Shown one piece after another: positions 12,501 to 25,800 of a stretch of 64,000 nucleotides of DNA (positions are counted from its first letter, which is position 1; each line of letters begins with the position of its first letter). Under the pieces are notes generated by a model. The model was not told the DNA's origin, ran no database searches, and saw nothing but the letters and a program-made list of their open reading frames with translations. A program made the translations under genes and the position numbers. Origin of the DNA: Neospora caninum Liverpool (lineage: Eukaryota > Apicomplexa > Conoidasida > Eucoccidiorida > Sarcocystidae); assembly GCF_000208865.1 (NCBI RefSeq), contig NC_018390.1, positions 2,622,270 to 2,686,269 on the forward strand. Direction: 5' to 3'.

Positions 12501-13932
12501 CACCGTGCACAAACTCACGGGAGCACAGTCACGCGCGAGGCCTAAGTGTCTATCTCTCGGAACCACTTCTTCTCGCCAAAAAACACCACGAGAGTGTTGA
12601 CGCCCCCCGACAACCGAAGCATGCAGCGGGCTTTTTTAAGGGCCCGCATCCGCGAACATGCGCCTGTTGGAATCGCTGGTACCGTCCACCACACGCCGGC
12701 GCGCGTCCTCGTCGGCAGTTACTCAACAAAAAGCAAAGCTCCTCAGGGACTCACTCCATCACCGCCATGCATGCAAACACACGAGTACATTTGTCGAGTC
12801 CAGATCCCAGTGTAGACGTGGAGATACGTGAAGTCTGTTCACGACCATAGAGAGAGGTAGACGCACACCCGCGTATACACACAGACACCGAAAACGGAGA
12901 CAGGCACTCGTGGTCAGGCCTAGTTTCCTCCCACCTGTCGCTTATGGACAGAAAAGAGCCTCTGTCTCCGTCGCTGCCGAGCAAAGATATGTGTACTGCG
13001 GGGGCGGACTAGCTAGCGTCGGGTTGCCCAGGAGAGAGAACGGTTGGCATTGTGCCGTGGAAAAACGGGTACCGAGAGGAGAGACTAGCGATATCAACAC
13101 ACGCGGTCTCCCCTCGCCTTCGAAGACACCGGCGAGCGCGTCCCGCTCGGAAACGCACGTTTGGCGCGCATGCACGATAGAGCAAAACCGGCACGAGACC
13201 GAGAAGACACGTGGCGGGTGTGTAGCGAGGGCCCTTTCCCTTCTTGAACAAGGAAGCGAAAACGACAGAAGGAAAACGAAATGTTGACGAAACACCTCCC
13301 GCTGGACAGGCCGGTCCCGGGCCTCCAACTGCCCCACGCACCCTGCTCCGAAACGCCAGAGAAAAAACGAAAACGAAGACGCCACGCAGATGTACATACA
13401 AGCACATGACCGGCACAAAGCCGTATAAAGCAGACAATCGAGAGAGTCACCATTGAGGATGGACGGGTTCTGTGGAAACAGAGAGAAACCGAAAGAGAGC
13501 GAATGCGGAGCAACCTGAAGCGCATCTCGAGAACACGACGTGCGCTACGATCGGCCGCCATCTCCATTTACTGCCTTGCCCTGGCTCCTCTTCGCCAACC
13601 TTCTGAGACAGATGTGGCGTTCAGGAAGCCTCGCCAGCTCCGCCTGCGCAGGCTCGCGGTCTGAACAGGCGGCGCCGCGAAAACGGGCTTTGAATGGAAA
13701 CGAGATGCTCCATAAAAATGGGGCTGAGCTCTCCAGTTCGAGTTATCCGCCTCGGCTCGTCCCTCCCTGCCGTCGCCAGCACCTCCCCCTCTCCGTTCTC
13801 TTCACACACACACTGTTCCCTTTCCCTTCAGCCAACAGAAGCACACGCATGCATGCGCATGTCCATATGAGCACACATGTCCATCTACAGGATCTGGCAC
13901 AGATAGGCACAAACATGTCATGTATACACACG

Positions 13933-13970
<38 letters not shown>

Positions 13971-14009
13971 CGCCCTGTCATCCCCGCGTTCTTGGATCCC
14001 GCCGCGCAA
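9512..14009. other. 4.5 kb spacer between two minus-strand genes; no supported gene
   Basis: The stretch should hold the 3' untranslated region of the gene ending at 14010 and the promoter and 5' leader of the gene starting at 9511. Several open frames of 100-266 codons occur, including a minus frame at 11538-12338 and a minus frame at 10774-11085 with one strongly hydrophobic segment, but none has a recognisable domain or a phase-consistent neighbour. A TA microsatellite lies at about 13936-13967, just downstream of the upstream gene's stop codon. Confidence 0.45.
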
Positions 14010-16505
14010 CTACTGGTTCTTCGGGAAGTAGAGCTTTGCTTTCTTTTCCTTCTTCGCAGCAGCCTTCTTCTTTTCCTCCTCGAGCGCCGCCAGGCGACGC
14101 GCCTCGTCGGCCGCCGAGCCTCGACTCGCCCCGGCGCCTTTTCTCCTCGGGCCCACGGGGATGCCCGACGGTTTGATCGCTCCAGGAGCGACCGGCCGCC
14201 GAGGGCCGTCTTCGCTTTTCTGTGAAGAGCACCAAAAAACGCGCACTTTGTCTCATTCAAGGGCCGAAGCGCACTCACCGCCCTCTGGAGTTTCAACCTC
14301 AGTCTGTCGCAAACCGAAAGACAAACGCCCCGGCGTGAACCCAAAACGCGAGCGAGTGTATATAGAGACAAAAACGCGCATCTCCAGGCGTTTGCCTGCG
14401 CCCGTAGAGGCGAGCGAAGGCGCGCGCTGCGTCCACTCCCTCTCCGCAAGCATCGGACGTCTTGGCGAGAGCTGGTTTCGCCCGACGCGACGAGAGTGAA
14501 CTCCGGAAAAAGCAAAGGCCGAAGAGACGCCGAGAGACGAATGTACAACGTCCCGAAACAGATCGAATCTGCTTACCGGGCTGCCTTCTTTCTCCTCATC
14601 CGAGTTCGCCTGCGCTGCGCCGTCGCCCGCCTGTGGCGAGCTCGTGCCTGCTGATCCCTTCTTCTTCTTCTTTTTCTTCTTCGCAGCTTCTGTCGACGCT
14701 CCGCCACCCTCAGCTTCTTCTCCCTTTCCCACTCCGTTCGCCTGCCTTCTCGCCGAGGCGCCGTTCGCGGCCCGAGCCGCGTCTTGCTGTGGAGATCCCT
14801 TCTCTCCCTCCAGTGACGGCGCAACTGCATGCCCAGCAAAGACGGAACGCAGGATGCCAGGCAGGTTTGAGAGAACCTCCACCAGGGACCGACGGCGCAC
14901 AGGCACGGCGGAATCGCAGGGAGAAGAGGCACACGTCTTATGCCACGAAAAGAGGCATCCAGAGACGCTGGCAAGGACGGCAAGAAAGCTCGGGAAGAAC
15001 CCGGAAAGAAGAGACCCGCAGGGAAGGCGTGCGAAACAAAAGAGGCAGAGACCGAAGCAAGGAAAGTGTGGACGGCAAGCATCACACGCCGTAAGTACCG
15101 CACGGCCACTGGCATTCCAGAGCCACGTCTTGCACGCCATTCCCCAAAAGACCTCTTGGCCAAGTACACACGTACTTGCGCATGAAGAAAAAGACGTGAA
15201 CCCAATCCCAATCGATATTGAAAGATCGTCTCTCTACGTGTCTGTGTACGTGTGTATTCTTGCCACACGTACGGACAAGATGCCAGCCGTTCCCGGCAGA
15301 GCGACGCTTCTGTTCAATCTTTCCTCTTCACGAGTTTCTGGACAGCCAGGGTGTGCCTGTGTGTTCATTTCTGTTGGCGTGGGGCGCACGTGGCTCTATA
15401 CGCCTGGGATAGAACGCGACTCTTGCCGACGGGCAGCCCAGACCGTTCTCGGTCTAAATACGAGTGTCGCTTTCTGCCCGAGCTTTGTGCGGCGTCTTTT
15501 GAGTGAAATGCGAGAGACAGAGAGGACTCGCATCGAAGCGTCTAGGGGAAGGCGAAAAGGCCGGAGACAACGCGGAAAAACCGCGCATCGCCGGTACGCG
15601 ACTCACTGTGCATTTCGTTGAAGAGAGCATCCAGCTCCGCCAGCTCGCGCTGCTTTCTTTCCTTCCTGGAAAGTCCCTTGGTTGGATTCGAAGCCGCCGA
15701 GTCACCTTCTTGCAAGACACACACGACACAAACGTCACTCGCGGTTTTTTTACGAATGCGCGAAAAAGGTTTCCGTGTTCATCTACTCTCTTCCCCTCCT
15801 ACAACACGGTTGTAAAAGTGCATGCGACATAAATAAAAGACACACATCTACATCTGAGTGTAGCCACCCCAGTCGTCGGAAAGCGCACAGCTGCCTGCAT
15901 GCATGATTGTATATGTACATGGTGTTGGGTCTATCTCTGTATACTTTTACATCGATGCATTTGTGAATGTGGTGGGGTTGGCGCGGTGTGTCCACTCGAG
16001 TTTTTCGCGGTTTTTGCTGGCGCATGCTCGGGGGTTGTGTCTTACCTGATTTATTTCTTGTCGGGGTTGCGGTTTCTGGCAGTCGCTGGACTTTCGCTTC
16101 ATCCCCACTGTCGCTGCTGGAGCTGGATTCCTCCTCTTGCTCCGGCTCCTCCTCACTCTCCGTCTCGCTTTCACTTTCGGTCGTGTAGAAGGCGTCGTCG
16201 TTGTCCTTTCCGCCTCCGGGTCGCGTGTTTCTGTCGCCGTTTACAGCCAAGAGTCCTCCTCCAGGTTGCATGAAGTCGTAGTCGTCTTCATCGTCTTCAC
16301 TAAAATCTGCCCATCGACCGCTGCCGACTCGCGCGCTCGCCGGCGTCGAGGCCAGCTGCTGAGCGCGTTCGGCCTCAGCTACAGCCCGAGCCTGTTCGCG
16401 TTCTTGCTTTCTCTGTCTCCGTCGCTCTTGGCGGTCCAGCTTCTTCATCACCTCCTCTTCCTCCGTCAACACAGAGAAGAGGTTCTTCTTCACAGCGCCT
16501 GCCAT
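14010..16505 (-). CDS. Conserved-looking charged protein of unknown function (4 exons, 339 aa)
   Basis: Exons: 16505-16046, 15708-15607, 14824-14577, 14219-14010. All phases agree and the stop is at 14010-14012. I chose the start at 16505 because the protein then opens with MAGAVKKNLFSVL; an in-frame upstream Met at 16568 exists. In order: a basic helix rich in R, K and E (about 20-45), an acidic patch with GRWADFSEDDEDDYDF, a Ser/Glu-rich stretch (about 105-145), then in exon 2 the motif LSRKERKQRELAELDALF. Next comes an Ala/Lys-rich linker with a run of eight lysines, and a C-terminal helix rich in E, K and A ending AKLYFPKNQ. The exon 2 motif and the KKNLF start resemble small charged proteins seen across eukaryotes, but I cannot name a function. 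Nuclear or RNA-associated roles would be guesses from charge alone. It is transcribed away from the MetRS gene. Confidence 0.75.
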
Positions 16506-19500
16506 CTCGCCTCGCGCCTTCTCGGATGATTCGACGCACAAGTCTACAGATCTCACACACGATGACACGCAGCCGACGAGCCTCTCCGCCGGTGCCTCTG
16601 TGGGGCTCGAAAGGCGGCACAGAGCCGGGAAATTGCGCGGTTAGGCAAAGATCGCGAACGGAGGTGGGATAGAGACCAGACTGAAGCGGGGAGTCAACCA
16701 GCCTGGCAAAATCGCGAGGGGGGACACGACCATGCAAAGGCCGGAGAGAAAACGTTACCCAAACAGTGACAAACACGCAGATACGCGACAGGCGTCCCGT
16801 GGGGAAAAGAACAACGGCGTAGGAGCGGCAAATGCCGTGCGGGGGAAACAACTGAAAACGACAGGGGAGGAAGAAAGAGCGAGACTCTCTCTCGACGTCG
16901 AGAGCCTGCAGAAAACGTATCGACGCAAAGAGGGCCCTCTGGAAGCAGTTTGTAGGAGAGGTAAACGGCGGAAACGCGCGCAGGGACAGAGACACCGAAG
17001 CAATCAGGCCGGCGGAGGATTCGTGCGAGTGAACGTCAAGAGCGTTTGGTTTTGGAGAGGGGAGAAGCGCAAACGTCTTGCGCGGGACACTGGATGTGAC
17101 ATGGAAAAGCCGCCTGTTTCAAAACCCACGACTTCTACCGCGGGCTAGCGAGAGAGCGCCAACTAAGACGAACCGATCTACACGGAATCTCGGGAATACA
17201 GTGGAGAACTGAAGTCAGAGAGGCGCCTGTGAAAAGCGGATGGGAAACTTGATAAAAAGGGACACAGAGGGGTGCCTCGAGTGCATAACTCTCGGTACGG
17301 CTCCCTTTCCCACAACCCTGTTTGTCCGTTGTGGACACAGCTGCGTCATACGCATACAGGTATGTGTATGAACGTTCACGTGTGTACGTGCATATGAACA
17401 TCAACGAATAAGTACAGATGAGGATGTACCGGTGAGGGGCAGACGTACGGCCGCGTTGTCCCTCTGTCCCTGACAAAGAACCGTCGACGGGACTGCGCAG
17501 CGACGGCGAAAGTCGTCTCTCCTCCGTTCAGCAAGAGGCTCGAGAAGCCTGGGGGGGAGATACAAACGCCTTCTGGAGCGCGAATTGTGCGCTCTGGCGT
17601 GCAGAGGCGGAGCAACGGGGTGGCAATTAGCCGATAAAAACGCGAAGGCTTCAGGTGTCGACCCGATACCTAGGGGGAGCGCATGGGAAAATGCGGGTAA
17701 AAGCCGGAACCTATGCACGGAAGACAGCTTCTTTGCATGACAAAGAAAAGGTTCACGAACAAAAAGATGGACGGAAGCGTCGGTATACGAGCGTGGAAAC
17801 GCGACAAGCGTTCTACAGTGGGGATGAAATGCCGGGGGAGCTTCAGTCTTTCTCCGGTATCGCATCCGCACACCGAAGAAAAAAACGGAGAATGGCGACT
17901 CTCCGATTAGACGACACGCGAGGAGAGACACTCCAAAAACGCGACGTAGATAGTAAACAAACGAAGCCGACAGCTTGCGGGAAGGTCGTTGTCACACCGC
18001 CGGGAAAAAAGGACGAGCAAATCGCGGATTTGCGGAAACACAGAACCAGCAGAAAGAGACGGTCAGGCGAGCGCACAGAAAGTCCGGAGGTAAATTCAAA
18101 GAAGCAGGTGAGTTTCCGGTTACATTTCTGTTCTGTCCTTCGTCCATGCAGCCTTGTCGCCAACTGACGCGAGAAATTTGCGAGACAGCGGCATAGTGAA
18201 AATTCGAGAAAACCGCTTCTCCGCCAGCGGGGCGAGGGGCTTAAATACGGAGGCAACATTCGCGCGGCTGCTCCGCTCAAGGCGACCACGAGACTTGCGC
18301 AAACTCGCATGGAGAAAGCGACAGAGGCGTTGTCTCGGTATACGTATCTGGCGAATTGATGGTCCTGATCCTTTTCGCGCGGGCGTTTGGAGTTTCTCTG
18401 TTGGAAAGCTTGAAGCCTTCATGACCCCACCTAGGGTGTCAATACACTCGAAGAGCTCTTACGAAAGCCTCAAATTCCTGTGGCGCGGCGAAACCAAGCC
18501 TTCTCAGGCACTGGGTCGCCAGAAATGGGGTTCCTTCGCGCACGCGCGGAGTGTGCTTTGCAAACGTCTGTGCAAACGCGTCGTTCCGCTCTCAATCGAG
18601 CTTTCGCTGCTTCAGCGGAAATTCGAAAACGCGTGCGCTGGATGAGGGGCAACGGGAGTGCTGGCGGCCTCAGTGCAGAACCGCTGAAATCGCCTCCGGA
18701 GGACGGGAGATTTGTTCCGAACCCTCGAGGCAGCTTGTGGGGACCATGACAAGGGACGCAGAACAGGGGTGTGCACGGTTTTCGGGAAAGCAGCGTGTAC
18801 GCTTCTTTACTTTGAACTTTTGAAAGGGCTGCGTACCATCTCGCTGTCCCACCTCCGCAAAAACACCGCTCGACCGGGGAGGCAGGGCTGTGAAGAGCCC
18901 GTATATGGCTCGCACGAAACCGGGCAAGACAAAAAATCGCCACTCGGGTCTGACAGGAACAAGCAATCCTGACACTTGCACACACTGCAGCTGAGGATGT
19001 GCCCCGGACGCTTGCGGCCTCGAATCTCCTAGCCGCTCGCCCGTTGCGTACGGCTGCTCTGTCCACCGAAAAGTGCTGTTTCACCTCGGCTCCCCAGCAC
19101 AATGCTTTTCCACCGAGAGTCTTTATTCCGCTCTTCGCCACTCCGCACGCTTTTCAGCCCTTCTCTGACGGGGTTGGACCAGATAAGGCGCCGAACCCTA
19201 GAGCGCCTGTTCTTGGTGTCTGGGGCCCTGTGCAAGAGAATGCACAGGAGGCATTCGGAATGATGGTCACTGCCGTTGCTTCAATCTGCGGAAAGAGGGA
19301 GAAGTGTGCACGAGGGGGGAAAGTCTGACAGTGTCGGGAAAGCTGTCGTGGCAAGGCAGTGCAAGGCAAGTCGCCTTGCACTGACCCAGCAACGACTAGG
19401 AGAGTTGTGCACCTTCTTTGTACTGCGTGTGTTATCTCCCTCCGAAGGAACAGGTTTGCTCTTAGCGCCACTGGTGTAGATTCCTTGTCTCATGGATTCT

Positions 19501-22500
19501 GGCAGATGCTTAGGGGCACAAACGAGACACCGTCAGTCGCTACTGAAACCGATCAGTTCGAGCTGTTTTCAAGATACACAGCGCTGGGCCATTTTGCTGT
19601 ACCGGAGTCATGGAGAAGTCGAGCGTCATGGAGATGCCCAAGTTCACACACCCACACCGAAGCGACCGTTTATAGTCTGTATCCGTCTCCTTCGGCTTAC
19701 CTCGTTCGCCGCTGGAGAGGGGCTCTTGTGATCGGGATGACGAATCTTTCCACCGCAACACGAGGGCTTAAAGGCCTCGGCGGCGCTGCATGAAACGCGA
19801 TTTTTGCTCGCGTGTCCGACTTGATGTGTTCCACGAAGTGGGGCGGGGACAAAGAATGAGGCGGCGCCGATGCAGCTGGCAAAGGATTCACTCCTTCTCT
19901 GCCGCAGCCCTGTCGGCACACTTGCTAGAAAGGAGCGAGGCGCCCCGGGCTGTGTGGCGGCTGAGGCGAGTCTCCCACGCGCATGTAATCCCGAATCGTG
20001 TCAGGTTAAATGCAAAGACGTGCTTGTGGGTCCGCTTCGGAGAAGCAGCCATAACATCCAGTCCGACTTGCCTCTACCCCGTGGCTGTTGGACAAATCGT
20101 GATTTTTCAAGAATAGCTATGCATGCGTGCTGACCAAGGCTCTCCTCCTGCTGGTCTTTGACCAAGCAAGGAGCTCCAGCATGCAGAGGGAAAACGGCGC
20201 CGAGGTCGGCCAACGGCGTTTGACGAGAAACAGATCGCTGTCGTCGGCCAGTCTCGCCCTGTTGGGAATCGACGCTTTTCTACCGCAAAAACGTTCCAAG
20301 ACTCCCTCATCTTGCTTCTTGTGTGTCACTCCTGACACCCGGTGGTTATACGCGTCTGCGCTTTCAGTTATGACCGAGTGCAGGCAAACTCGCAGCAGGA
20401 GGGCGTACGAGAAGAGCCCTATCGCTGGGCGGTAGCATCCAAGACTCGTCAGACAGAGACGGACTCCTCCGGGTATGCCTCAGATGGAAATTTAGCGCCA
20501 CGATGGTGATGGCGCAGCGTGACTCCAGCGAAAAGAGGCAGAACAGTAGTACCTTCGTGATCGCTCCACCTCCACACGGACCTCCCTCTGACCTTCCTCA
20601 AACGGCGGGGAAAACCGGATCTCCGCAACCTACCATATAAAGTGTATTCACCCGTCGGTATTCCAGGCGTCGAGCGGGACGATCTCGGACAGAGCATTGC
20701 ATAGACAGAGTGCCGCAACGGAGCGCAAGCGAAAACGACGTAGCAGAATCCATAGCCGTCCTTGGTCCTTGTTTTTTCGTGCCTCGTTGTGGCTGTCCGT
20801 CGGTACCTCGTGGAGAGATAAAACGCCAGCTGTAGATGAAACCGAGACGTCGTGATACGGTGACTGCGGTCTTTAACACCCAGGAGAGCCCCAAGGAATG
20901 CAAGGCAGGGGGAATAAATCGACCGAGAAGGAGGGCGCAGGAAATAGATTTGTCGGGCATTCGCACTTCCCATTTACCAGAGTCTGTATGGGAATGCGCC
21001 GATACAAATCGACTTTCCGCGTGCTTGGGGTCATCCCTTTGTCGGCTCGTCCCTCATACCGGTGAGGGGATCAGGTTCGCAGTTAAAAGGGCGACGCGTA
21101 TCACCAGCTGAACAGCTGCAGATTTTTATTTCGTTTTCGCTGGCTTGGCTGCACAGGCCACCTTGCGATTCTCTGCGGTATGTTTTAAAGCCGTAGACCC
21201 TCAACCGGTGACGGTCGGAGTACAGCCGTTCGTTCGCGGCACGCAACAGGCTGGGCGGTTTTCTAGCTAAAGAATTTACCCTGAACTGCTTCAGAAATCT
21301 CGAGATGGTCTGTCGCCGTGCGGTAGAGACGTCGCCATCTCCGTACCCACTGCTGGGACCAAACGCCGACACGGCTAAGGCTCCTTTCGCCTACAGCTAA
21401 AAACAGATTTCGATTCATTTTTGCCGTCTCTTGGCCCCGCTTCACAACGCGGAACACTTCAACGTACCAGTCTATCTGTCCCGTTCAGATCACCCCCTGC
21501 ACAGGGAAATCAACATGCTCTCAATACGATCGGGGACGGATTAACAGTCGCCAAGAACCATTTTGTATGTGTCTTTTTTGGATTTGTTTAGCTGCATCTA
21601 CAGTTTCCGTGGTCTATGCAGGTGAAAGTCTCTTATCTCTGCGCCTTCACCAATTTCTGTTTTTTTCCGACTGCCGGCTCTCGTCTGCACACCCACCAAC
21701 AAATACACCGACATATAAAAGTATATCATTTACACATTTGCATATAAAGATTCACACATCTATATCCGCGAGTCTAAGCGCGTTCATCCATTCCCCAAAT
21801 GCAGGTACTGACCACACATGCTTCCCAGATTCACATGGACGTTTCGTTCGCGACGTCGTGTGTCTGAGCGCATGCACAGCAGGCACTTGCCTGTACATGC
21901 TCCAGTCGAGAACGCCACCCATGTTCCAGCAGAGGCAACCGTGTGTCCCCCTAAAATCGGGATGAATGATTCCTGCAATGTTTTTGCTGTTGGAAGAGGA
22001 AGAAGTGTCGAGAGACCGCGAGCCAGGGAAGGCCGTCGCTGATCTTTCGTTGCTTCCGAATTTGACCGGTCGGCGCTCGTTCTGTGTCGTAGGAGTGAAG
22101 AGGCACTGGGCGATTTCCGCCGCTTTTTCAAGCGAATCGTCCTTTTTCTTCACCTCGCCTTGGTGAGTCCCGGCGTCTGTCGTCTTCGTGTAACCTTTCC
22201 CTGACGTCAATGACAACGGATTTCTCTGTTTGCCCACGGTACACGGGACCCGAGGTTGATTCGCGTTCGCCTCCCTTGTCGGGTCTACATGCTGCGCATC
22301 GTGTCCGCGTCTCTCCTCGCGGTTGCTGTCTCGTGCGTGTCGCTTCTTCTGCTCCTTTCCGCCTCGCGTACAGAGCTGAGACTCTGCGAGAGGCGAGTGA
22401 TCCCTGCCCCGTTTTGTCCTTAGCCTGCGTTTGCCCCCGTGCTGGACGAGGGAACCACAGGGACAGCAGGCGCCGTGGGCCGTTGTGGAAGCACCGTTTT

Positions 22501-22881
22501 GCTGTTTTCAGTTATGTTCTCTTTTCCCCGAGTCTCTCCTCCAGCAACGCCCGTTCTTGCGTTTCGATGCGTCTCTTCTCTCTCTTTTCAAACACGTCTT
22601 TCTCCCGGTCTCCATTCCGCGCATGCACGGACGACCGCCACCGCCATCTCGATTTGTACCGTTTGTCAACCGATTCAACTCCCATATACACATCAGCATG
22701 TACATGTGCAAATATTTCTACATAAAAACGTGTAGGTGGATAGGTGCAAAAAAAATGTGCACATGTGTATTTCAGCTTAAGCTGAATGGTTATTTTCGCT
22801 GTTTTTTGCACTGGTTATCTCCTCAGAACCCCTCTCCGCTCCACCCCTCCCTTTCCGCCGTCTCCTTCTCGCGGCCAGAAA
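16506..22881. other. 6.4 kb divergent spacer between the charged-protein gene and MetRS
   Basis: It must contain both promoters and two 5' leaders. The part nearest 16.5-18 kb is purine-rich on the plus strand, i.e. pyrimidine-rich in the minus-strand leader, which keeps long frames open by chance. Three open frames deserve a note but are not called: a basic plus frame at 17655-18167 with a good donor-like site at about 18108, a plus frame at 21567-21965 that begins with a hydrophobic, signal-like segment, and a minus frame at 21752-22237 overlapping it. No family motif was recognised in any of them. Confidence 0.4.
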
Positions 22882-25800
22882 ATGACTGACTCCGCACCCT
22901 CCGGTGCCTCGTCATCACCTCTGAGGCTGCTGGCAGGCTGTACCGTTCCTCGTGCCGAAGTCGCTGCCTGCCTGGCGGTCGCGAACGCCCTGAAGGTTCC
23001 CGTTGTGTTGTCTTCCAAAGACGCGGCTGAGTCCAAGGCACGGCCTTCCCAGGCGAGCCTCGCTCCCACGCCTCACGCGCCTGCCTCGGACCCAACTGTC
23101 GACGAGGACAAGAAGGACGCGTGCGTCCTCGTCACGCCCGACGGCTCTGTCGTGTCGGCGTATGCCGTTTGCCTGTACTTCCTTTCTGTCGCACGGAAGA
23201 GACGGAGACAGGCTGAGAAGGCGGCTCCACAACAGGAAAAGAGACAGGAGGGCGAGGCAGCGCCTGCGCGAGACGCAGAACGCGACGCGTGGCAGGCTGA
23301 AGACGCGCTGGCCTGGGCTGCCTTCAAACTCCGCGGCGCCCTACGGGGAGTCAGGAAAGACCGTCTCCTTCAACAGTTGAATAGCCTGGAAGAACGTTTG
23401 TGTGAGTCAGAGGTTCGCGAATGGAAAAAAGGAAAACGCAAGGGAGGACGCCTCGGGACACAAACGCGTCCAGGGTTTTCCCCCGGTCCTTCTCCGTGGC
23501 TGCAGCAGCCGAGAAAAAGCCGTCTCGCTTTCCTCGCATTACCTGCTTGAACACACTGTCTGGGGGCGAGTGGCCGCAACGTAATTCACGTATTCATTTT
23601 ACATCTATATCAACATGCATCTGCATCCATACCCTCTCTCTATAGGTGTATATGCGTTCGGTCCGGTAACGCGTTTTTCTGCTTTGAGGACAGTTGAGTT
23701 GTCTGTGTGGTGTGTTTGCAAACTTCGCCTCGTATACCCGCTCTCTTTTGTCTCGTGCGTTCGGTCTCTGTGTGTGGCGGTTCGTTCGTTTTGTCTTCCC
23801 ACGGTCTTTGTCTCGGCAGCTTTCTCGCCGTTGGATTCGCCTTCGTCCTGCTGGCTGTCCATGTTGGGCTTTTGTTTTCTCTTGTCCTTCACGTGTAGTG
23901 TTTTCTCTCATTTCTCTGCTGTCCTGTTTTTGCAGCTGGCGATCCACAGACCTCGCCCGCGGCGTTTCCGTCGGTATCTTCTCTGCTCGCTGCGTCGCCG
24001 TCGCTTTTTGTTGCTCCGGCGATGTTTATGTTTTGTCTTTTGCGCTACGCGCACCCGACGAGCTCCTTCGCGGACTGGCCGTCACTCGCAAAGTTTCTCC
24101 AGGCTCTCGGCTCCTCGCCAGCAGTCGCCGCAACTCTGCATGCAGTTCCGCTGCCGTCGCGCGCGTGCGGCGCGCGCGCCTTGACGCGCGCGCTCCTCTC
24201 TTCCTCTGCTTCGCCTCAGACCGAGAAGACGCGCGAGAGGTTCTACATCACCACGGCGATCAACTACACGAACGGACCCCCGCACATGGGCCACGTGTAC
24301 GAGGCAGTGACGTCGGACGTCGTCGCGCGATTCCATCGGATCGCAGGCAAGGAAGTCTTCTTCTTGACGGGGACTGACGAGCACGGCCAGAAGATCGCCA
24401 ACACGGCGGAGCGCGTGGGGAAGACTCCGCAGGAGATTTGCGACTTCTTCGCCGCAGGCTTCCAGGAGATGAACAAGAAGCTGCACATCTCGAACGACCA
24501 GTACATCAGGACGACGCAGGCTGACCACAAGGCCGTCTGTCAGTGGCTCTGGAAGCGCGTGCAAGAGAAGGGAGACATTTACTTGGACACCTACGTGGGC
24601 TGGTACAACGAGAGGGAGGAGACGTTTGTGAGCGAGATCGAGGCGCGACTCACAGACTACAAAGACCCGACATCGGGGAAACCCCTGCAGAAGATGGAGG
24701 AGGCTTCGTACTTCTTCCGGATGAGCAAGTACCAGGAGCGACTCCTCAAGCACATCCACGACAACCCCGATTTCATTCGGCCCGAAGAGCGAAGAAAAAA
24801 CATCCTCAAACGACTCGAGGAACCGCTGCTCGACCTCTCTTGCAGCCGAACCACATTCACCTGGGGTGTCCCCGTCCCGGGTGACGAAAAGCACGTCATG
24901 TATGTGTGGTTCGATGCGCTAACCAACTACTACTCAGGTGAGAGCTCGAGAAAACAAATAGGGAATGCGCAACAGCGAAGAGCGCCGGCACGCGCCGACT
25001 CCAACAGGGCGCCCGCTTTTCAAAGAGAACGAATTGATCAAAAATCTACGAAAACAGACCTGCATGCAGTCACGCACTCCTACAGATATAAACTTGTGTG
25101 TGTGTGTGTGTGTGGAGGGTGAATGCGCCTGTAGCTATCAATGTATCCACGCACGCACATTTAAGTATATATGTATACATATGTGAAAACAGAAGTTCCG
25201 TGGGTGTGTGTGTGTGTATGTTTTGGGGCCACGCGCCGCAGTGACTCCAGGCGTGTCTCACCGTAGCTGCGTGTGTCTTTGCTTCGTATTTGCGTATGTG
25301 CATGTGGGTGTTGGTAAGGTGCCGCGTGTGTGTCTGTGTGTGTACGTACACCTCGCCGGCATATGCATCTCTATCTCTCTCGCGCAACGGTGCGTGGTTC
25401 AGCGACGGCGATGAACGACGGCGCGCGTTCGGCGTTCTGGCCAGCAAATGTGCACATAATCGGGAAGGACATCATTTGGTTTCACACGGTGATCTGGCCA
25501 TGCATGCTGATGGCGGCGGAACTTCCGCTGCCAAAGTGCGTCTTTGGGCACGGCTTCGTGACGGCGGCGGACGGCGAGAAGATGTCGAAGAGTCTGGGGA
25601 ACGTCGTGGATCCGAACGACATTCTGAAGGAGCACGACGCCGACAGTTTCCGCTTCTACTTGGTTCGCGAAACCAAGTACGGGAACGATCTTCGCTTCGA
25701 CGAGGACGCGTTGACAGCGACGACGAATGCAGAGCTCGCCGACACGCTGGGGAACCTCGTGCACCGGGCGACCTCGCTGTGTGTGAAGTTTTGTGGCGGG

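Noticed and set aside
12942..13567. Three overlapping minus frames of 140-160 codons
   Set aside because: Mutually overlapping in different phases, Arg/Cys/Ser-rich, no motif and no in-phase splice neighbours. Probably 3' flank of the charged-protein gene.
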